Source of the DNA: Fonsecaea monophora
Taxonomy: Eukaryota > Ascomycota > Eurotiomycetes > Chaetothyriales > Herpotrichiellaceae
NCBI RefSeq assembly: GCF_001642475.1
Contig: NW_019174064.1
Coordinates: 1 to 64,000 of the forward strand
Reading direction: 5' to 3'
Length of the DNA: 64,000 nucleotides
Shown: piece by piece, positions 63,754 to 64,000 of the stretch
How the letters are laid out: each line of letters starts with the position of its first letter
Position numbering within the stretch: the first letter of the stretch is position 1
Notes under the pieces: model-generated
The model's database searches: none
Told to the model about the DNA's origin: nothing
The model's input: the letters and a program-made list of their open reading frames with translations, nothing else
Translations under genes and position numbers: made by a program

Positions 63754-64000
63754 TCAAAACGATCCGAATTTGCACTTTTCGATTGGCTTCCCCCGATCCG
63801 AGAAGAATCCTGCTTGCTGGATGTGCGTTGGCTTCCCCGTCTTCTCGTCAAATAGATTAAAGCCAAAATTGGCTGCATGCGGCGGGGTGTAAAGGTGAAG
63901 GGACACGGCCACCTCATCGTTGGAAGGGTTGGATATCTTGTGCAACCCAATCTTGTCGGAGATGTAAGTGACTTCGTTTTCGTGGTACGTCGCCTCCTTG
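63754..64000 (-). CDS. cysteine dioxygenase, 3' end only
   Basis: The gene runs off the right edge. Only the last 81 or so codons are present. The visible part (ATYHENEVTYISDKIGLHKI, SNPSNDEVAVSLHLYTPPHA, NFGFNLFDEKTGKPTHI) is the C-terminal cupin motif 2 region of type I cysteine dioxygenase. That enzyme oxidises L-cysteine to cysteine sulfinate with a mononuclear iron. The SLHLYTPP block carries the third iron-ligand histidine and the tyrosine follows. The end KCKFGSF and the TGA at 63754 are intact. Upstream catalytic residues and the start lie outside the window. Confidence 0.88.
   Translation of the reverse strand, partial: KEATYHENEVTYISDKIGLHKISNPSNDEVAVSLHLYTPPHAANFGFNLFDEKTGKPTHIQQAGFFSDRGKPIEKCKFGSF

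Noticed and set aside
1..64000. Secondary metabolite cluster, mating locus, CRISPR or phage-type defence system
   Set aside because: No PKS, NRPS, terpene or mating genes, no repeat-spacer arrays and no nuclease clusters were seen on either strand.

Overview
The window is nuclear DNA of a filamentous ascomycete (Pezizomycotina). The evidence is many monocistronic genes on both strands, short introns (about 48-176 nt) with GT..AG borders, long intergenic spaces, Zn2Cys6/DUF3468 regulators, a polarity protein resembling the TeaR type, and fungal-type NOP6, Prk1/Ark1 kinase, Med10 and Aim18 genes. Eurotiomycetes is possible but cannot be shown from sequence reading alone. No bacterial, phage, viral, CRISPR or intact transposon sequence was seen.

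Left third (1-15.8 kb). About 3.7 kb without a supportable gene is followed by three minus-strand genes that may relate to sugar use: a five-exon Zn2Cys6 transcription factor (3744-7026), a five-exon MFS sugar-type transporter (8908-10792), and a single-exon DUF3468-type regulator without a zinc cluster (11563-13353). Long spacers separate them.

Middle (15.8-32.4 kb) is the densest part and mostly housekeeping and cell biology. It holds a Rac-type GTPase with a CTIL prenylation box, the nucleolar RNA-binding protein NOP6, a 1008-aa Prk1/Ark1-type kinase sharing a divergent promoter with NOP6, a Med10 ORF continuous with a 248-aa basic N-terminal extension, an Aim18-like chalcone-isomerase-fold mitochondrial protein, a dithiol glutaredoxin with a possible longer organellar form, a TeaR-like CAAX protein, and a J-domain protein with a long charged tail. 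Rac, the Prk1-type kinase and the TeaR-like protein all belong to families acting in polarity or actin-based growth.

Right half (32.4-64 kb). A 6.7-kb gene-poor stretch ends in a decayed tandem repeat beside a GH5 glycoside hydrolase gene. Then come a myotubularin-type phosphoinositide phosphatase and a dual-specificity (Msg5-like) MAPK phosphatase on the same strand, a small conserved-looking 166-aa protein, a long low-complexity protein with a central coiled-coil-like segment, a calcineurin-like metallophosphoesterase, two doubtful small ORFs, and the 3' end of a cysteine dioxygenase gene cut by the window edge.

No clearly new multi-gene system was found. The best candidates for a second look are the Med10 fusion frame, the decayed repeat array near 38.15-39.0 kb, the long in-frame extension of glutaredoxin, and the possible sugar-response neighbourhood. 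Exon borders were placed by hand from splice signals, frame continuity and family motifs, so they are predictions.
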